DNA from: Candidatus Gastranaerophilales bacterium
Lineage (GTDB): Bacteria; Cyanobacteriota; Vampirovibrionia; Gastranaerophilales; Gastranaerophilaceae
Length of the DNA: 16,230 nucleotides
Assembly (NCBI GenBank): GCA_947630355.1
Contig: CANRHJ010000026.1
Coordinates: forward strand, 1-16,230
Direction: 5' to 3'
Shown here: in pieces, positions 14,669 to 16,230 of the stretch
Layout of the letters: the number at the start of each line of letters is the position of its first letter
Numbering within the stretch: the first letter of the stretch is position 1
Program-made: the position numbers and the translations under genes
Notes under the pieces: generated by a model
Database searches by the model: none
Told to the model about the DNA's origin: nothing
Seen by the model: the letters and a program-made list of their open reading frames with translations, nothing else

Positions 14669-16230
14669 ATGGATATAAAAGATAGAAATTCATTAAATAA
14701 AATCAATTTAAAAGAAGTGGGTGCGGAAAAAAATGAGAATAACAGCCCCGCTCCCGATAAAAAGCCTGAAAAAATTGAAGTAAGTTCTCAAAAAGTGCTT
14801 GATTCATACGGCAGAGCCTCAGTAAGTTTCGGCAGAAACAAATCATCCGTTTCAAAAGCGGACAAAAATGCATTTAAAAAAATGCTTCAGAACAATCCTA
14901 AATTTGTAAGCAGGCATATATCTGATATTTTAAAATTAATTAATGAAGATAATAAAGATATTGCCGCTGCGTTAATTAACGATTTGTCTGAGGATTTCAG
15001 AGGCTTTAGATTCAGCGCGGAAAATATAATAAATATTTTAAAGCATACAGATGTTGAAAAAAAAGAATATATAAAGAAAATAATTGAAGATGATTATATA
15101 TCTTCAAACTCATTTTACAGATTTACAGGGGAATATATAGCAGACATTATTCAAAATATAAAAGAATATAATAAAGAAATTTTTGATATATTATATGAAG
15201 ATAAATCCACAGACGACAAAGGTAATTATAGATTTGACGAAATAGACATGATAAGAATGCTTAGAATTCCCGAAACAAGGAATGAAGAATTGTTAAACCG
15301 TCTGTTAAATGATAATTCAAAGGATTTATACGGGAAATTCAGATTTCCCGGCTTTGCAATAGCCGATATACTGGAACCTAATGTTATTAATGAAGAAAAC
15401 GAAGAATTGTTTTATGAATTACTAAATTTAAAGGATAGAGAAGGTAACTACAGGTTTAACGGGAAAGGTATATTCGGAATTATAAAAAATCTGACACCTG
15501 AGAATAAAGACTTACTTGAGATGATGATAAATGATGACAGAAAAGACAATAACGGCAATTTGAGATTTGATAGCGAGGATATTGCAAATATACTTCATTA
15601 TGCAAAAGAAGATAATATTGATTTAATATATTCAATGATTAATGACAATTCAAGAGATAAAGAAGGTAATTTTAGATTTAACGGCGAATTTATAGATTAT
15701 ATATTTTTAATGACTAATGATGAAAATAAAGATTTTGCTGAAGAACTTATAAATTTAAAAGGTGAAAATAATCAATATGTTTTTGACGGATTTGAAATAT
15801 TAACAATTTTAGACAATGACAGTAATAATTATGATGTAAACAAAATCAAATCATTGATAGCTCGTGCAAAAAAGGGGAGGTTTTTAAATATACTTCCGCT
15901 TTTCATAATGGAGAATTATTTTGAACTGCTTGAAACAAAAGATTATAAATTAATTGCGGATAAAATAAAGGAGTTAGAAGAAATTATAGGTAAATCAAAA
16001 CTGGAGCAATTATCTGCAAATGATATTTGTACGGGAATTTTATTTAAAGAATTTGCTTTAAAAAATGATATTAATGAAATCCCTGCAGGAGAAAAGAAAA
16101 ATATTCTGCGAAAGCTTGTAGCATACAACGCCGCGCTATTTCAACACAGTGACGAATTCAAAAAAAGTTTTCCGCTTTTACCTAAAAATCAGGAAGAATA
16201 TTGTGAATTTCTGCCTAATCTTGTTAAATC
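14669..16230 (+). CDS. Large unknown protein built of 37-residue repeats (5' part, runs off the window)
   Basis: The frame from ATG 14669 stays open to the window edge (520 codons), so the 3' end is missing. Residues 1-75 are polar and likely disordered, with SVSFGR at 51-56. Residues about 78-385 are tandem repeats. The marker phenylalanine of the R-F pair stands at 115, 152, 189, 226, 263, 300 and 337, an exact step of 37 each time, with weaker copies at 79 and 372. A unit reads roughly G-N-[FY]-R-F, then x5-I-x2-I-[IL], a turn, then EN-x-DL-x3-[LM]-[IL]-N-D, which suggests two helices and a solenoid. Residues 386-520 are a helical non-repeat region. No signal peptide is seen. The ribosome site is weak (CGGAA, 14658-14662). 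I recognise no family. Confidence 0.82.
   Translation, partial: MDIKDRNSLNKINLKEVGAEKNENNSPAPDKKPEKIEVSSQKVLDSYGRASVSFGRNKSSVSKADKNAFKKMLQNNPKFVSRHISDILKLINEDNKDIAAALINDLSEDFRGFRFSAENIINILKHTDVEKKEYIKKIIEDDYISSNSFYRFTGEYIADIIQNIKEYNKEIFDILYEDKSTDDKGNYRFDEIDMIRMLRIPETRNEELLNRLLNDNSKDLYGKFRFPGFAIADILEPNVINEENEELFYELLNLKDREGNYRFNGKGIFGIIKNLTPENKDLLEMMINDDRKDNNGNLRFDSEDIANILHYAKEDNIDLIYSMINDNSRDKEGNFRFNGEFIDYIFLMTNDENKDFAEELINLKGENNQYVFDGFEILTILDNDSNNYDVNKIKSLIARAKKGRFLNILPLFIMENYFELLETKDYKLIADKIKELEEIIGKSKLEQLSANDICTGILFKEFALKNDINEIPAGEKKNILRKLVAYNAALFQHSDEFKKSFPLLPKNQEEYCEFLPNLVK
14900..15823 (+). repeat. Tandem 111-base (37-codon) coding repeats
   Basis: Protein-level repeat array inside the partial gene. 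Units about 111 bases long are anchored on the R-F codons, with the Phe codons starting at 15011, 15122, 15233, 15344, 15455, 15566 and 15677. A degenerate unit precedes the array (Phe at 14903) and a shortened one ends it (Phe at 15782). The DNA copies are diverged, so the array is old and kept by selection on the protein rather than freshly duplicated. Confidence 0.85.

Noticed and set aside
15180..15260. EF-hand calcium loops in the 37-residue repeats (D-x-x-G-N-x-R-F-x-x-E look)
   Set aside because: When the glycine is placed at EF position 6, the required acidic residue at position 1 is missing and position 12 is not consistently Glu.

Overview
The window is AT-rich (about one third G+C by eye) and densely coded, with no gap between genes longer than about 170 bases. 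It holds one tRNA gene and fourteen protein genes, one of which runs off the right edge. I see no phage, insertion sequence, CRISPR array or transfer gene, so it looks like ordinary chromosome. The best clue to the organism is a ycf23 (DUF561) gene, a family typical of cyanobacteria and plastids. No photosynthesis gene is present, and several host-specific proteins share a short N-terminal S-F-G motif. Together with the low G+C, this suggests a non-photosynthetic relative of cyanobacteria (Melainabacteria/Vampirovibrionia, for example the gut Gastranaerophilales). That placement is an inference.

Left part, mostly + strand (1-6870). A tRNA-Asn gene on the - strand is divergent from pdxJ (vitamin B6 synthesis). 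Then come a small unknown protein with two hydrophobic segments, ycf23, a stand-alone TOPRIM protein of the OLD-nuclease type, a WG-repeat lipoprotein, and a 672-residue protein whose C-terminal half is a sugar-phosphate nucleotidyltransferase. Clear intrinsic terminators follow the small protein, ycf23, the WG protein and the nucleotidyltransferase. pdxJ and ycf23 carry a nearly identical 25-base promoter block.

Middle part, - strand (6893-14154). In transcription order these are uvrC (excision repair nuclease), a radical SAM/SPASM protein directly coupled to a DUF815 AAA+ ATPase, proB and proA (the first two steps of proline synthesis), and a small SFG-motif protein. The radical SAM gene has a near-consensus sigma70 promoter. 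proB and uvrC have a TATAAT box six bases before their ATG and no ribosome binding site, so they are probably read from leaderless mRNAs.

Right part, + strand (14183-16230). A YkgJ-type cysteine-cluster gene is divergent from uvrC across only 28 bases. Next is the 5' part of a large unknown gene made of a strikingly regular 37-residue repeat (an exact 37-residue step six times in a row). This repeat protein, and the SFG motif it shares with two other proteins here, are the best candidates for something not yet described.
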